Assembly (NCBI RefSeq): GCF_020360975.1
Contig: NW_025408667.1
Span: 1,612,001 to 1,676,000, forward strand
DNA: 64,000 nt
Reading direction: 5' to 3'
Origin: Hirsutella rhossiliensis
Taxonomy: Eukaryota > Ascomycota > Sordariomycetes > Hypocreales > Ophiocordycipitaceae
Position 1 is the stretch's first letter. Each line of letters opens with the position of its first letter. This document shows positions 1 to 11,150 of the stretch, in pieces. A program made the position numbers and the translations under genes. The notes beneath the pieces are model-generated. The model worked only from the letters and a program-made list of their open reading frames with translations. It was not told the origin of the DNA and made no database searches.

Positions 1-385
1 CTTATATAGACCGAGCTAAACGCGGTAGGAAGTTATCTTTAAATATCCCTTATACTATCCCGCTCTCTAAGTAGCGGGCGAAGTAGGTAACGAGCGAGGT
101 AATTAGGAAAAGGAAGGCTAACGGCCGCTACCTATATTACGGCGCGTCTATATACTTTATATTAAAATGCCCCTTCCTTTTAGCTAAGCGGCCTATAGTA
201 GTTTAAGTAGCGAAGATAGAACTGCTTTTTACCTTAGATAACGAAGAGGACTCTGCTCCCTTAGGCCTAAAGGAAAAAGAGTAGCTCTAGAGTAAAGACG
301 GGCTCTAGAGCCTTAATTACTAGCACTAGTAAAGGAGAAGGAGGAATTATCCGCTTATATAGAAGAGGAGCCTACTTTAATATAG
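1..385 (+). pseudogene. gypsy1 gag C-terminal remnant / gag-pol linker
   Basis: This stretch lies directly upstream of the protease of gypsy1 and should hold the gag C-terminus and linker. It is acid- and lysine-rich when read on + through the TAG/TAA stops. I could not place a CCHC zinc knuckle with certainty, so the assignment rests mainly on position. It is cut by the window edge and RIP-saturated. Confidence 0.45.
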
Positions 386-3300
386 GTTATAGTTAATAAC
401 TCCTTGCCTATCGCCGCCCTTATAGATAAGGGCTGCTAGTACTATACTATAGTTAACGAGGCGCTTATATAAGAGATATAAGTACTAGTAGAAAAGATCG
501 CCTTAAGGCGAGTAAAGGGCGCCTTAAGCGCGATAGAGGGTACGGTAATTAAGGGTATTACGTAGCTAGCTATAAAGGTCGACGGTTACCGTAAGCTTAT
601 CGTAGCCTATATAATCCTTTAACTAGAGTTTCCCTTAATCCTTAGGAAACCCTAGTTATTATATATAGAGTTATACTTAGTTCTATACTAAAAGAAGCTA
701 TAGTTTAAGCTTATATAATAGTAGGTCCGCTATAATAATAGTTTTATAAGCGTAGGACTAAGCGTGCGAGCTTTATACTTAGTATAAGAAGTCCTTGCCT
801 TTATCTTTATAGGAACCGTATAATAGTTAAAGTAGGAGGAAGGCTAGGTAGCGGCTAATATAGCGGTCTATATAGTTAGCTTAGTAGATATCGATAAGGC
901 CCTTTAAGCGAAAAAGCTAAAGTCGCCCTCTAAGCTATAGTAGTAAATACCGGAGTACTTTTACGACCTCTTACTACTATTTAAGTCCTAGGAAGCGGAT
1001 AAGCTTAACCTATATAAGCTAGGGGTAAACTATAAGATCGTACTTTATACTAATAAGAAGGGGTAGGAACTACCTATACCGTTCGGACCGCTATATAGTA
1101 TATTATATGTAGAGCTACTAGTACTAAAAAAGACGTTAAAGGACCTCTTAAATAAGGGTTTTATTTAAGTAAGTAGCTCTAAAGTAAGAGCGCCGGTCTT
1201 ATTTATATATAAACTAAGGGGCGGGATATAGTTTTATTATAACTATAAGGCTTTAAACGTAATTATAAGGCCGGACCGCTACCCCTTACCCTTAATCTTA
1301 GATATACTCTATAACCTTTTAAAGGCAAAGTAGTTTATAAAGCTAGATATAAAATAGGCGTTCTATAAGGTATAGATCTTAGAGGGTAACGAGTAAAAGA
1401 CAGCGTTCTATATATACTATAGCTTATTTAAGTAGCTTATAACGCCCTTCGGCCTCTTAGGAGCGCCCGCTACTTTCTAGCATTATATTAATAATATACT
1501 TTAGGACTTCCTTAATAAGTTCGCCTTTATATATATAGATAATATCCTTATTTATATAAGTAGCTTCTACGAGGACTATATATAGAAAGTATAGAGGGTC
1601 CTAGAGCGCCTTTAACTTTATAGGCTCTACCTCGACTTAAATAAGTATAAATTTAGGGTTAAAAGGGTTAAGTACCTAGTCTTTATTATCTACGCTAGTA
1701 TAGGTATATAGGCGTATCTTATAAAGATTTAAGCGATTTAAGACTAAGCTACCCTAACTATATAGATAGGTATATAGAGCTTCCTTAGGTTCGCGAACTA
1801 TTATAGGATATTTATTAAGGGCTTCTCCTATATTATAATGCCCTTAAATAAGATTACTAAGAAGCGGACCGCTTTTCGCTAGGGCCCTATATAGGAAGGA
1901 GCGTTCTATACGCTTAAGGACCTATTCTCTTAAGCCTTAGTACTACTTTAGTAGGACTTTAACTAGTTTATATTAGTTAAAGTAAACTATAACGGCTAGG
2001 CACTTAAAAGAACGCTCTCTTAAGAGGTAAACGGGCGGAAGTAACTAGTAGCGTTCTACTCTTATAAGCTAACCTTAACGGAGCGGAATTATACTATTTA
2101 CGATAAAGAGATACTAGCGATTATTAGCTACCTTAAGTAATAGTAAGCGGAGCTCTAAAGCTATAAAAGCTTTAAGGTTCTTATAAACTATAGGAACCTT
2201 AAGTACTTTATAACTCGCTAGTACCTTTTAGAGCAATAAGCCTACTAAGCGGAGTATCTCTTATACTTTAACTTCTTAATTAAGTACCGGCTAAGGTAGG
2301 ACTCTATAGTCCTAGATATACTTTCTTAGAGGGATTAAGACTAGCTAATAGGAGCGGATATCGAGGCCTAGGATCTATAGCTTATCCTATAAGAAGCGCT
2401 ATAGACTTATATAAGAGCTTCCTTAGTAGAGAAAGGCGCGGCGCTAATAGATAAGCCTTCCCCTATACCTTCGCCTTAGCCCGGCGAGGAGGGATAGACC
2501 GGCCTAGGGGCGCGTATAGCGTAGGTATTCTAAGATAAGGTCTTCTAGCGCTTATAGGATAGGATATCGTCTCTAGACTATACCTATAAGAGCGTACGCC
2601 GCGCTATTAAGTCTAGCGCTCGATGCCTTAATCTAAAGCTAAAGCTAAAGGTATAAGTAGCCGACTATTATATCGACTTATAGGGGCACCTATATTAATA
2701 GGGGAGACTATAGGTGCTAGGCGCGCTATATACTATAAAAGCTAGGAAGAAGGATAGACTACTAGAGCTAAATAAATAAAATAAGCTTTAAGGGAAGCTA
2801 GTCTAGCTTATTTATAACTCTAGTATTATAGGCTACCTAGGTAGGCAAGGTATAGTAGTAGGTCTCGCGAGGGATTTCTACTAGCCCCTCCTATAGTACT
2901 ACGTTCGCCGCTTCCTCTATAACTATAATATCTATAGCTATACTAAGATTTAGAGGGCGTAGCTTAAGGGGCTACTTAAGTAGCTTCTAGTACCTAACTA
3001 ATTCTATACGTATATATAGATAGACTTTATAACGGACCTCCTACTTATAGAGGGCGGTAACCGCTATATATAGGTAATTAAGGACCGACTTAGTAAGTCT
3101 ATAGTATTAAAGCTAATACCGTTTATAGATATAGAGTCTTATATAGAGCGCTTCCTATAGTACTAAGCCCGCTTATATAGCTAGCTAGCCTTTATTATAA
3201 GTAATAAGGGATCGAATTAAACTAGCCGCTTTTAGTAGTACTTATACTAGCTACTTTAGATTACGTAGCTACTTAGTATAGTATATTACTTATAGACTAA

Positions 3301-4117
3301 CGGAGGGCCTAAGAAGGTTAACTAAGAGGTATAGGCTTACTTACGGGCTATTATAGCCTATAACTAAGTAGACTAAGACTATTAGCTCCCTATAGCCTAA
3401 CTTATATTAAATAGTAGACTATATACCTTTATTAAGATAGCCCTTTTCTTTATAATATATAGCTTTAAACTACCCTTACTAGTTCCCTTTACTATAAATA
3501 TAGTAGTAGAGTAGTATAGTAATTTATTACTAAAGGGCCGCGCTTTTATATTTATACGAAAGCTATAAGAGACTATAGATTATTACTAATCCGCGATAGC
3601 CGCCGCGGCGTAAGATTAAGAGCGGTACGTTAATAAGACTAAGGCCCTAGTAAATAGGTTTATAGTAAGAGATAAGGTATAGCTAGACCTCTATAACTAT
3701 AGGTCGGCACGGCTAAAGAAGAAGCTTAACTAGCTATACGCGAAGTTTATAGTATAGAGGGTTATTAGCTTATAGGTTATAGAGCTCGATAGTCTCTTAA
3801 TAAGGGTTTATAATAAGATTAATATAGACCTCCTTTATAGAGCCTCCTTTAACCTACTACCTAGATAAGAAGTAGTAGACGCTTAACCGCTTATAATTAA
3901 GGTAAAGAGAGAGGATAAGTTCGAGGTTAAAGAGATATAGGCCGCGCGCTAGAAAAAGGTCGGTAAGAGGAAACGCTAGGAGGTCCTCGTTAAGTAGCGC
4001 GGGTATCTCGACCTTATATAAGAACCTATATATAAGTTTATAGGAACTATAGCCCTTAATAAGTTTAAAGCCTTATTTAAAACGGTAAATAAGAATAATA
4101 AACTAGTAAACTATTAA
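386..4117 (+). pseudogene. pol: gypsy1 pol polyprotein (PR-RT-RNase H-IN-chromodomain), RIP-inactivated
   Basis: One frame (codon starts at positions congruent to 2 mod 3) runs from about 386 to the TAA/TAA/TAG cluster at 4115-4123 with no frameshift at the checkpoints tested; the only breaks are TAA/TAG where CAA, CAG or TGG are expected. Order: aspartic protease with an ALID motif near 410-430; RT with a DYRALN-like block near 1240, TPFGL-GAPATF near 1440-1480 and YIDNILIY at 1530-1554 (YIDDILIY with the second Asp now Asn, as TpG to TpA predicts); RNase H with RNYTIYDKE and NYRNLKYF near 2085-2210; integrase core with DFITDLL near 3020 and a strongly gypsy-like LSIVYYL-TNG block near 3270-3300; chromodomain near 3960-4075. 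The protein would copy element RNA to DNA and insert it. This copy cannot be expressed whole. Confidence 0.9.
3960..4075 (+). pseudogene. Chromodomain at C-terminus of gypsy1 integrase
   Basis: In the pol frame the residues read EVLVK-RGYLDLI-EP followed by KFIGTIALNKF, where the dashes are RIP stops at expected Trp codons. This is the aromatic-cage and W-EP pattern of chromodomains fused to integrases of Ty3/gypsy chromoviruses. Known chromodomains of this type bind methylated histone H3 and steer integration into heterochromatin. Here the two key Trp codons are TAG. Confidence 0.8.
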
Positions 4118-4239
4118 TAATAGCTTAGGCTAAGACTATAAAGTAGGTATAGTAAAGGGGGTAGTTATAGTAATATAGGTAATATAAGCGTAATAGTATA
4201 AGTAGAGATAAAAATAGTATTTATTATAAAGTAAAGCCC

Positions 4240-5159
4240 TTAAACTACCTAGGCCTATTCTTTATCGTTATTATTATTATTATCTTTATTATCGTCGTTC
4301 TTATCGGCCTCCTCTTTTTTATTAGCGGCGGCGGCGGTCTCTAAGGCGCTAAGGCGGTCCTTTAAGCCTATAAGCTAGTCGGCGGCGGCGGTAGCTCCGG
4401 GGGTAGAAGGGCGGCGGCTAGCGGCGGCGGTAGGGGCAGCGGCGGTAGCGGAGGCGGGCATAGCAAAAGGCACCGCCGATAGGGCGACGGAGGTAGTATC
4501 CCTAGCGCCGGGTACGTTAGAGGCGGAAATAGGGGAGCGGAGGAGTAGGACTTACTTAGGTATAAGGCCCTATCGCTTAAGGGCGCGGAGGTTACGGTAG
4601 GCGGCGGCGGCGGCGGTAAGGCGCTTCTTAGTAGCCCCCCGCGCCTACCTATACGAGCCGGCCTTCTAAGCCGACGCCGTAGCGAGTAAGATAGGAGGCG
4701 CCGCCTTATAAGCGCGGCCGGCTCGCGCGTACTAGTAGTAGCTACCGCTATAGCGGCGCCCGGCCTAGTTAGAGTAGTCGAGCTCCTATAACGTATAATA
4801 TATATAGGGGGCCGAGTAAGCGGCGCCGGCTTATACTTAGCGCTTATACTATAGGAGGTTAGTAGATAACGTCTATTACGCTTACCTAACTATAGACTTA
4901 TAGGGGTAGCGGAGACGGAGGCGGGGGCCGAGGGGCTAGGCGTTATAGGTAGCGGCGGGGACGGCGTCGTTACCTTAAGGGGCGACGTAAGAGCGAATAG
5001 TATAGTAAAGGCGGCGGCGGCGGCGGTAAGAGCGGTAGTAGCAGCGCGGGTAGGAGCGGCGGTAGCGGTAGAGTCGTCGTTAGCCGCGGCTAGTATAGCG
5101 TCGACGAATAACTTTATACGCTCTAAGAAGGAGGAGGTAAGATAGGGAGAGGCGGATAT
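4240..5159 (-). pseudogene. Antisense ORF of gypsy1, Ala/Pro-rich, function unknown
   Basis: On the minus strand a frame starts at an ATA at 5157-5159 (ATG before RIP) followed by SASPYLTSSFLERIKLFVDA, and continues through Ala/Thr/Pro-rich and Arg-rich stretches to about 4640. The frame then shifts by one at a C6 run (4635-4640). Downstream it reads a short helical stretch (DRLSALETAAAANKKEE) and an Asp/Asn-rich tail ending in TAA at 4240. Stops inside are only of the RIP kind. It lies between the end of pol and the 3' polypurine tract, so it belongs to the element rather than to flanking DNA. GC content is far higher than in the surroundings because (CGG)n codons lack CpA. No family is recognised; about 305 codons. 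Confidence 0.55.
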
Positions 5160-5360
5160 ATCTATCGCGGAAGTTAGTATAATAGAATATAGCCTCCTAC
5201 TCTATAGGGCGTAGAACTTACTAGTTAGAGTTATTATTATTATTAAGGCTATTATTACTACTACCGCTATTATTATAAGTATATATTAATAGAGCGGCCT
5301 ATATAGCTAGGAATAAACTAATGCCTTAAGTAGAGCGGAACTTACCTATTAATACTACTA

Positions 5361-5406
5361 CTATAGTTAAAGAAGGGAGAGAAGGAAGGGAAAAGGGAAA
5401 GGGGGG
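5361..5406 (+). promoter_or_regulatory. Polypurine tract of gypsy1
   Basis: A run almost purely of A and G, ending in AAAGGGAAAGGGGGGA, lies downstream of the antisense ORF. A tract of this kind primes plus-strand DNA synthesis and abuts the 3' LTR, which would then start with TGCCGCC at 5407. A shorter AAAGGGGG at 4153 is a weaker alternative. Confidence 0.5.
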
Positions 5407-7043
5407 ATGCCGCCTTATATACCCCTTAGTAGAAGATACTACCTAAGGTAGAGGGGACGGGTAACCTAAGGCTTACGTAGGTCCGGACTAGCCGCCGGCT
5501 ACCTAGGGGCGTATATAATAGGTTACGCCCCTATTTAAATAGCTAGCTAGCCGATAAGTATAGAGCTAGGTCCCGTTTACCTAGGCTAATAGGCGCGGGG
5601 ATAATAGGGCTAGTAGGGCCGGCCCTATTAACGGGAAAAGGTAAGGAAGAGCCTATAGTATAGGCCTAATTATATAGGAGCTATTAATAGGGCAGCGCTA
5701 TACCGCGCTTAAGGGAGGGCATTATATAAGAGTCTTTAACTATTATAGGTAATAAGCTTAGGCCGCGGCCTAAGCTATATAGTTATATACGGAGGGCCGG
5801 ATCTTATAAGTATAAGGGCGGGCTAGCTATATATAAAAGAGCTCTATATAGCTTATTAATATTATCTTATAGATAGCACCTATATATATACCTCTACTTA
5901 CTCTATAATACTTTATTAAGTAAATATATATAGCTAGCTTAATATAGTAAAGTATAATTACCTTATTATAAGCTTAAATATAGATTAGCGTACCTATTTA
6001 AGCGAAAGGTCTATACTATTAAATATATATACCGATCTTATTTACTTTCTTTATAAGCTTAGTAGTAATAAGTTTCTTTTTTTATCTTCTTTTATAGTAT
6101 AAGAAAAAGATAATACTAGTAATACTATAAATATCTCTATCTCTACCTTAAAGACTAAGGATAGAAAGAGGTAGCGATAAGAAGGTCGCTATATAAGCTA
6201 TAGTAGTAAATCCTATTAGTTTTTAAAGTACCTATACTAAGAGGCGCGGGTAAACGTACTCTAAGTAATAGAGGGGCGTATATACTAAGATAGAAAGGAG
6301 GTTAGGTTTAATAATAGTAACTTTAGCGATACGTAATCTTAGTAACGCTTCTATAGGCTTTATTAGCGTTCCCTTATATATAGTAGTAGCTACTATATAG
6401 ATAGGACGTATACCTATAGTAACTAAAAGGGCGGCTAAGATATAAGAAGGCCGCTAATATAATATAACTATAGCGAAAGGGAGTACCTATATAGCCCTAT
6501 ATAAAAGGGAGCGGAGCTTTATATACTAAAGTACTATCCCTTATATTATAGTACTAAGAGCTACTACTATACGCTAATATAGGGGGGGCGGGATACTATA
6601 AGCTTACTAAAGCTAGCTACGCGCTATTTTATATACCTTTACTCCTTAGCTATAAGTACTAAAGCCTAACTCCTAGGGCGCGGCCCCTACTAATAATATA
6701 GTTTATCTAAGAAGCTTACTTAGGAGGGTATTATATATTATTTACTACCGTTTTTTCCGCGACTAAGCGTATATAGTCTATATAAGGGTTCTATCCCTTT
6801 AAGCGCGGTATTAAGTATTATTTAAAGGCGCGCCTCTTTAAAAGCTAGGTAAGGGTATAATATAAGGGCTTTTGCCTTATATAGGCCTAGACTATAATCT
6901 AGGATAAGTCTATATATAAGCGGCCTCCGCGCTAATATAGGCTAGGCCTATACTTCTCTTTCTTTTCCCTTTTATAGATTATTAACCTTCTTTTAATAGA
7001 CCGTACCTAAGCTTATACTTCTACTTACTTTATAATAAATATA
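5407..7043. other. Probable gypsy1 3' LTR followed by unresolved RIPed sequence
   Basis: The first part (about 5407-5960), moderately GC-rich with a TA-rich end, is expected to be the gypsy1 3' LTR, but its end cannot be fixed without a partner LTR. From about 6000 to 7040 there is further RIPed DNA with short + strand stretches free of non-RIP stops (for example around 6110-6480). I recognise no domain, and no repeat shared with other parts of the window was seen. Confidence 0.35.
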
Positions 7044-7173
7044 ATAATTACTCCCTTACTACGATTATTACCTTTATAAGAATTAAATATCTTTGCCCTA
7101 CCTATTTAACCCCTTACTTTTACTTTTACCTTTATATATTTTATATATACTTCTTATATCTCTCTATATAAGA
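7044..7173 (+). repeat. 3' fragment of a family-B copia LTR
   Basis: This stretch aligns with the last ~130 bp of the family-B LTR as seen at 13899-14028, through shared blocks such as TTTGCCCTACCTATT and CCCCTTACTTTTA, with differences mostly C to T or G to A. It ends at the LTR terminus (CTCTATATAAGA, RIP form of CTCTACGCGAGA) and is followed directly by gypsy2 sequence. The upstream ~350 bp of the LTR is missing. Confidence 0.7.
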
Positions 7174-8117
7174 ACTATACCTCAAAGTAGTATATATAAA
7201 GGAAGGAATCTAAGAGGCTAATAAGTAAGGCTAAATTATTAAGGAAATATTACTAATTTAGCTAATAATAAGTAAGCTAGTAATATACCTATTAAGGGCT
7301 AAAGTAAAGGATATTATTAAGAAAGAGGATCTTTTACTTAATTAAGAATTATATATTTCTAATATAATAAGCTAAGATACCTATCTATAGAATATATTAA
7401 TCCTTTAAAGGTAGAAACCTTAGTAAAGACTCTTAAACTTAATACTATAAATTAAGGAAAAGGTAAGATATTAAGGTAAATACCTCTTTATTAGTAAACT
7501 TAATACTTATAAGATAGTTACTTAAAACTCTTATAATAATATTAAGGCGAAACCTTATTAAAGTCCCTATATACTTAGATACTTATAGTATTATTAACCT
7601 TATAAATATATACTTTATTTAATAGTAAGGATTACTATAAGTAGCGCTATTATACCTTAAGTTATTAAAGCTAAGTAATAGTAAGGTAAGGGAGTATAGA
7701 GTATAGTTAGTATTACTTTAAATAATAGATATAAGAAGTACTAAAAAGATAATTACTTACTTTAATATTAATATTAATAAGTTAACGCTAAACGATTAAC
7801 TATTAATCCTTTTATTAGTTATTACTTTAAAGGATAAATATATCTATATTATTTTATAGAAATAATAATAGTAGTTTAAGTATTAACTAAGTAGCGAAAC
7901 CCTATAAAATCCTAATAGATTTCTTTATAAATATAAGAATAAAGTAAGGGTATATATAATAGCTTTTAATCCTAAGCTAATTCCGCTATTAGATAAGGAT
8001 AAAAATAAAGGGATCTTATAAGAAGAATAAGCTAAAATCCTACTAACTTTTTATTAATTTAAAGATACTCTTTCAGCTAATAAATCCGATTTATTATTAG
8101 CTAAGAAAGGAATAGAT
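7174..8117 (+). mobile_element. Fragment of gypsy2 (gag end to start of pol)
   Basis: The segment is collinear with 28589-29530 of the complete gypsy2, from ACTATACCT through the shared stretch GAGGATCTTTTACTTAATTA to the AATAAATCCGA block near 8083. It carries the gag C-terminal and protease region upstream of RT. Differences are mainly RIP-type transitions. It ends at an (ATT)n run, so it is a truncated second copy. Confidence 0.8.
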
Positions 8118-8120
8118 TAT

Positions 8121-8145
8121 TCTATTATTATTATTATTATTAAGA
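8121..8145 (+). repeat. (ATT)n microsatellite
   Basis: About seven ATT units occur exactly where similarity between this gypsy2 fragment and the complete gypsy2 ends. The run may mark a breakpoint. Confidence 0.7.
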
Positions 8146-8869
8146 TTACGCTAAGGACCTAGCTAGAGGTATCTAGAACTTTAATAATAAATAGGAGGGA
8201 AAAACTAAAGTACTTAAGGGAAAACCCTCCCTTAATTTAATATAGGTCCGCCTTAAATAAGGTCTTAATAGTAGTACGTAGGAAATTTACGCTAGCTATA
8301 GCGGGCTTCTCCTATACGTTTATATTTTAGTATAGGCCCTCTTAGGCTATAGCCGCTTCTATCCTAAGCGGCCGCGGCCTAGGCTTACTAGTCTAGGCCT
8401 AGGGTTATAGGTAGCAGTCTCTTACTAAGGCCTAACTCTTAGGCGCCTCCGTTCCCTATAGCTCCTACGCCGCTACTATATAGCTATAATCGCATTAGCC
8501 TATCGGTTACTTAGTTAGTAAGGCAGGTAATATCCGGTTACCGGGCCGGGCGCTAGTATAGGTCGCTCTTAGGTAGGGCCGGCTAATCGAAATTTAGTTA
8601 GCTAGCTCCGCTAATCGAAAATCGGTTCCCGTCTAGCTATATAACTTCCTAATTAAGGGCGCGGCGGCCTATATTTACTATCTATCGCGTAGTTACTAAT
8701 TACGCGCGCTTAGCTTATATATATATATACCTACCCTCCCCCTATAGTTTTATTCTTACCTTCTCTTACCTCTCTATCTATTATCCCTTATATAGGCTTA
8801 GGATCCTACCTATCTTATTTCCCTATCCTTAGGTCTTACTAGTACTATACCTAGATCTCTTAACTTTAT
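8146..8869. other. Spacer upstream of the + strand ORF, no gene recognised
   Basis: From 8280 the sequence is more GC-rich than its neighbours and carries two near copies of GCTAATCGAAA (about 8581 and 8612) in RIPed DNA. A pyrimidine-rich stretch follows at 8724-8890. It could be the 5' untranslated region or an LTR of the element encoding the next ORF. No partner copy is present to test this. Confidence 0.3.
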
Positions 8870-11150
8870 TTTATAATATTTAACTAAAAAGCTAACTTAG
8901 GTAGTAGCGGCTCGCCCCTTCCTAAGCTCCCTCCCTATAAGAAGGTCGCTATTATAGCGGGTTTAAAGCGCTCTATCTTATATTTTATATATATTAAGCG
9001 CTTTACTAGTAAGCTTACTTATAAGGCCTTCGCTAGCTATTAAAACTAGTCTTATAAGTAATAGTCTTAGATTTATCTTAGGTCGGTCCTACCTTTAATA
9101 CTTTTACTAACTTTATTAGCTATAAAGGCTAAAGCGTATATCGCTTACGCTAACTTTAACTAATCTTATTATTAAGTAAGTATCCCTAACCTACTATAAT
9201 ATAGTCTAAGTTCGGCGCTAATTTATATCTAGATTACCTTTAAGGGTAAAGAGGCTATACGCGCCCTCTACTAAGCTTAGTCTAAGGTCGACTATCTCTC
9301 TCTTATTAAGGGTTTAGTATAAGAGCGCTTTTACCGCGTTACTTTAGAGACTTATATTCGCGCTAAGTAGAAGGCCCCTACTACTAAAGGTAAGGGCGTA
9401 TTAAGTAAGTCTACCCTTAGTCTAGCTATAGTAGCTAAGAATATCGAAACGCTCGCCGCGGCTTTTACTTATTTTATAGATAATACCTACTATATATATA
9501 AGTCCTTAAAAAAGCACTTAAGTAAGTATAGTAATACTATTAAGACCTTAGCTTAGGTTAAGCCTAAGTTACTTTTAGTTACTTAAAAGACCCTTATAGT
9601 AGTTAATAATCTCGCTAACTATTTCTATTTTATTACTAGTAATAACTATAATAGTAAGGATAACGGTAATAATTATACTAAGCTTAGTCTAGCTTCCTCT
9701 AAAAAGGGGAAGGGTAAGGGTAAGGCGCCTATCGCGTCTAAGGCCCTATTTAATACTAGGGCTAGGGGGTCCGCTACTATTTCTATACCCGCGACTATCT
9801 TAAAGTTAGTTTAAGATCCTACCACGTCCCCCTTAGTTAGCTCCGATATCGAGCTATAGCCCGATAGTTCTCCTATCGCTAAACCCGCCCTAAAGCGTCC
9901 TTACCTCGCGTCGCTTATTAACCTTACTAACGCTCCTAACTTTATTTAATAGCGTTTTTATAGTTATTATAGTTTAGTCCTAGCTAAGATTATCGCTAGT
10001 CTTAACTTTAATTAGATTTATAGTTATAGTATTATAAGGAACGGTGTTCCTACTATAAATAAAGCAGCTATAATATACTCTCCCGATTATATAAGCCAAT
10101 AAGTAGTATATTAATTATAGACAAAATCTCATCCTATAGAGCAAGAATCGCTCGTCATTTTGCATGTCATTATGCATTAAACGGGTTGCCGGTTATCGTA
10201 TAATCGGGAATCGAAGGAATAGAGCTAGCTTAGAATGCTAGCTAAGACCTCTCAAGAACACCGGCACGACCAACCTCCTCTAAACACGAATATCAGTAGA
10301 ACCAAGACACTTCCAGATTCACTCGAGATATCACGGAATTCCTCAGTCTCAGGGCTATACGGCAGCCTAAATCTGGTCCCGAAAGGTTCTTCCGTTCAGC
10401 TACAATTGTCTATATAAGACAGCATGTCCGCTGGTAGATAGATAGAAAATCATCAACTTTAACACCTCTTACACACACCAATACACTACCAATAAATTCC
10501 GTTGAAAATCCTACCTTATACTCCTTCTTCCCCTCTATCACGTAGTCTTACGTGATTCCTTGATTTCCCAAAATTCCGCTTTTGCTCATATACCTTTAGA
10601 AGTATAGGCTATAGCGACCGCCTCCGCGCCGCCGCTAATATAGGTCTTACCTTAGTATAGTCCCCGATTATTACTTTATCTTATAAGCTAGCCGTCTAAA
10701 CTAGCTTTAGTTTAAGTTTAAGGTCGGGCCTAGCTAGCTATTATTAGGCTTTTTATAGTAGTAGTAGTCCCTATACTCCTTATAAGTCTTAGGTTACTCC
10801 CTCTTATACCCCGCGTGCTACCTTAGAGGGGTCCTATTATTCCCGCTATAATAGTAAGGCGGACGTTACTATTAATAAGTTAGGCTAAGGTCGTAGTTTA
10901 AGGGCTAGTTATTAGCTCTATCTTAGTTTAGTTTTAAGTTAGGTCTTATTTAGTTATAGTCTTTTAGTAGTAGGTCTTATTCTATAGCTATTAAGGCTAG
11001 CTTAGTTAGGTTATATTAGTTCTATTCGGTCTATAGTTTAAGCGGCGAGGTTTATACCTAGTCTAAGTCTAGTTTAGTTAATACTATAGTCTTATTATTA
11101 TAAGTCCTTTCCCTTTCTTAGATCGCCTTAATAAGGGAAGTAGTTAGCTA
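8870..11150 (+). pseudogene. Gag-like + strand ORF of unknown family, split by a solo LTR
   Basis: One frame (codon starts congruent to 2 mod 3) is free of non-RIP stops at all checkpoints from about 8870 to 10030, and continues in the same frame after removal of the solo LTR and one target duplication (573 bp, a multiple of three) from 10606 to about 11150. The product would be ~570 codons. Visible parts include PPYKKVAIIAGLKRS near the N-terminus, a charged helical middle (AKNIETLAAAFTYFID), a Lys/Gly stretch (KKGKGKGKAPIASK) and a Ser/Pro-rich tail. This resembles a nucleic-acid-binding gag-type protein, but no CCHC knuckle or catalytic motif is seen. It converges tail to tail with LINE1. 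It could be ORF1 of another LINE, a gypsy gag or a repeated host gene. Confidence 0.4.
10033..10600 (+). repeat. Solo LTR of copia family A, with 5-bp TSD AGTAT
   Basis: This 568-bp sequence matches both LTRs of the complete element A (14853-15420 and 20326-20893) over its full length, from TATAAGGAACGG to ACCTTTAGA. It is flanked by AGTAT at 10028-10032 and at 10601-10605, so it is an insertion followed by LTR-LTR recombination. It retains many CA and TG sites, so it suffered less RIP than the ORF it interrupts. Confidence 0.95.

Larger units (their letters stand above)
1..5406 (+). mobile_element. Ty3/gypsy chromodomain retrotransposon (gypsy1), 5' truncated by window edge
   Basis: The segment reads as one Ty3/gypsy element entering from the left edge: gag remnant (1-385), a single pol frame (386-4117), an antisense ORF (4240-5159) and a polypurine tract (5361-5406) that should abut the 3' LTR. 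The order protease, RT, RNase H, integrase, chromodomain is diagnostic of the chromovirus branch of Ty3/gypsy. CA and TG are almost absent, so the copy is RIP-saturated and dead. The 5' LTR lies outside the window, and the end of the 3' LTR could not be fixed because no second copy is present here. Confidence 0.85.

Noticed and set aside
4153..4163. AAAGGGGG at 4153 as the gypsy1 polypurine tract, with the 3' LTR starting near 4161
   Set aside because: A longer and purer purine run lies at 5361-5406, and in gypsy2 the antisense ORF clearly lies inside the LTRs. The shorter run cannot be fully excluded.
10235..10417. 60-codon + strand open frame
   Set aside because: It lies wholly within the solo family-A LTR, which is less RIPed and so has longer chance frames. 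The other A LTR copies do not keep it open.
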